Assembly (NCBI GenBank): GCA_031265715.1
Contig: JAISCG010000123.1
Coordinates: 1 to 6,888 of the forward strand
Direction of reading: 5' to 3'
DNA from: Holosporaceae bacterium
GTDB taxonomy: Bacteria; Pseudomonadota; Alphaproteobacteria; UBA3830
Length of the DNA: 6,888 nt
Shown: in pieces, positions 6,366 through 6,888 of the stretch
Position numbering within the stretch: position 1 is the stretch's first letter
Layout of the letters: the number at the start of each line of letters is the position of its first letter
Notes under the pieces: generated by a model
What the model was told of the DNA's origin: nothing
The model's database searches: none
What the model saw: only the letters and a program-made list of their open reading frames with translations
Position numbers and translations under genes: made by a program

Positions 6366-6386
6366 TTCCACACATTTTCCATCAGA

Positions 6387-6399
6387 CCCCCCCCCCCCC
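6387..6399. repeat. 13-base poly-C (poly-G) homopolymer
   Basis: An uninterrupted run of 13 C on the plus strand stands out in AT-rich surroundings, 154 bases upstream of the ankyrin ATG and 115 bases upstream of its -10 box. Runs of this length are prone to slipped-strand changes. It lies outside any credible reading frame, so any effect would be on transcription rather than by frameshift. Confidence 0.85.
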
Positions 6400-6421
6400 T
6401 TAAATCTTAAATAAAAAAATA

Positions 6422-6502
6422 TTACAATTTTTTCTTACCACCCGATGCGTCATAGGAACATCCACAAAGCATGAGAAAAAGTGAGATAAAACAAGGAATT
6501 AG
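6422..6502 (-). pseudogene. possible leader remnant related to the ankyrin protein
   Basis: The frame ending at the stop 6422-6424 reads a hydrophobic segment (LIPCFISLFLML), then CGC, then SYDASGGKKKL. It resembles a lipoprotein signal with a Cys at a lipobox-like position. DASGGKKK parallels DASGVSKK at residues 18-25 of the ankyrin protein, also in DNA: GAYGCATCGGGTG is shared apart from the Y position. A stop at 6503-6505 cuts the frame upstream, and the preceding basic KRGLRIIT lies in another frame, as if a frameshift split an MKR-type signal peptide. The call rests on a short match and could be chance. Confidence 0.4.
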
Positions 6503-6888
6503 TTATAATTCGCAATCCTCGTTTAAAAGCGGAGCAAGTTGATCTGATAAGTAATTTTTCCTGTTTGTCAAAACCAATGTTTCCTTTTGTGCCCTCAACT
6601 CTCCACAAAATCGGAATCGCACGCTCCCCAAAACGTAGCGAAATCATCAGACATTGCCGATCTTCGTGAATCTGACTTTGATCCATCATGAGCACGACGG
6701 TTTTTCCCTTCTTCGATATTTTTTTTCACAACCTCCGATATGTAGTAAGACATGACCTCCTCCACGTCAATCAGCGGACTCGACAGTATGCGGTTAATGG
6801 CTCGTTCCTTGGATTTTTTCGCACAAATACGAGGAAAAACCGTCATCCATTCGTAGCTGTTCGCGCTCTTCACGGCCAGAGCACACGC
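6450..6888 (-). pseudogene. frameshifted, truncated IS4-like DDE transposase
   Basis: Two minus-strand frames join into one transposase-like reading. The first is open from the window edge to about 6705 (SANSYEWMTVFPRIC to NIEEGK). The second continues with TVVLMMDQSQI, then CLMISLRFGERAIPILWRVEGTKGNIGF. The pattern 'LMMDQSQI ... A-P-LW-V--TKG' matches the region around the first catalytic Asp of IS4-type DDE transposases. The switch lies at GGGAAAAACC (about 6699-6708), where one extra A would explain the +1 change. After GFDKQEKLL the reading passes into a short tail (RSTCSAFKRGLR) and ends at 6450. The second Asp and the catalytic Glu are missing, so an internal deletion is likely. It cannot be active. 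The 5' part lies beyond the window. Confidence 0.72.

Noticed and set aside
6336..6376. A 13-codon minus-strand frame (MENVWKTVIVKFG) just after the poly-G run
   Set aside because: It is very short, lacks a ribosome-binding site and lies among repeat fragments. There is no evidence of translation.

Overview
Organism. The window looks like part of a repeat- and IS-rich accessory region of an AT-leaning, host-associated bacterium, probably a gram-negative. This rests on a secreted-type ankyrin-repeat protein, a decayed transposase, a palindromic miniature element and long AT-rich spacers. The C-terminal half of the 3-hydroxybutyryl-CoA dehydrogenase reads like alphaproteobacterial members of that family, so an intracellular alphaproteobacterium (for example of the Holosporales type) is my guess. 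The sequence does not prove it.

Layout. All recognisable genes lie on the minus strand, so transcription runs from right to left. Positions 2-282 hold a miniature inverted-repeat element with arms of about 59 bases. An 18-base near-copy of its right tip lies at 383-400, and the rest of 283-620 has no gene I can support. A tRNA-Tyr(GTA) with encoded CCA (621-706) has a good promoter at 739-768. Next come hbd (810-1661), a solitary DUF262/GmrSD-type gene with an HNH-like C-terminus (1775-3571), and an 824-residue protein with an export-type N-terminus, an HExxH motif and seven C-terminal ankyrin repeats (3759-6233). The right edge (6422-6888) is debris: a frameshifted, truncated transposase followed by a remnant that may be the leader of a second protein related to the ankyrin protein.

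How the parts relate. The genes do not form an obvious operon. Gaps of 97 to 216 bases separate the three proteins, and each has its own plausible ribosome-binding or promoter signals. The tRNA and hbd look like core genes. The DUF262 gene is probably an anti-phage restriction factor. It is bracketed by 39-base imperfect direct repeats in the same orientation and appears by eye more GC-rich than its neighbours, as expected of an inserted cassette. The ankyrin/HExxH protein is a candidate exported effector. A 13-base C homopolymer lies upstream of its promoter, and a possible relic of its N-terminal leader (the DASG motif) lies further upstream.

Most worth a second look: the ankyrin/HExxH architecture, the shared DASG leader, the direct repeats around the DUF262 gene, the poly-C tract and the palindromic miniature element.
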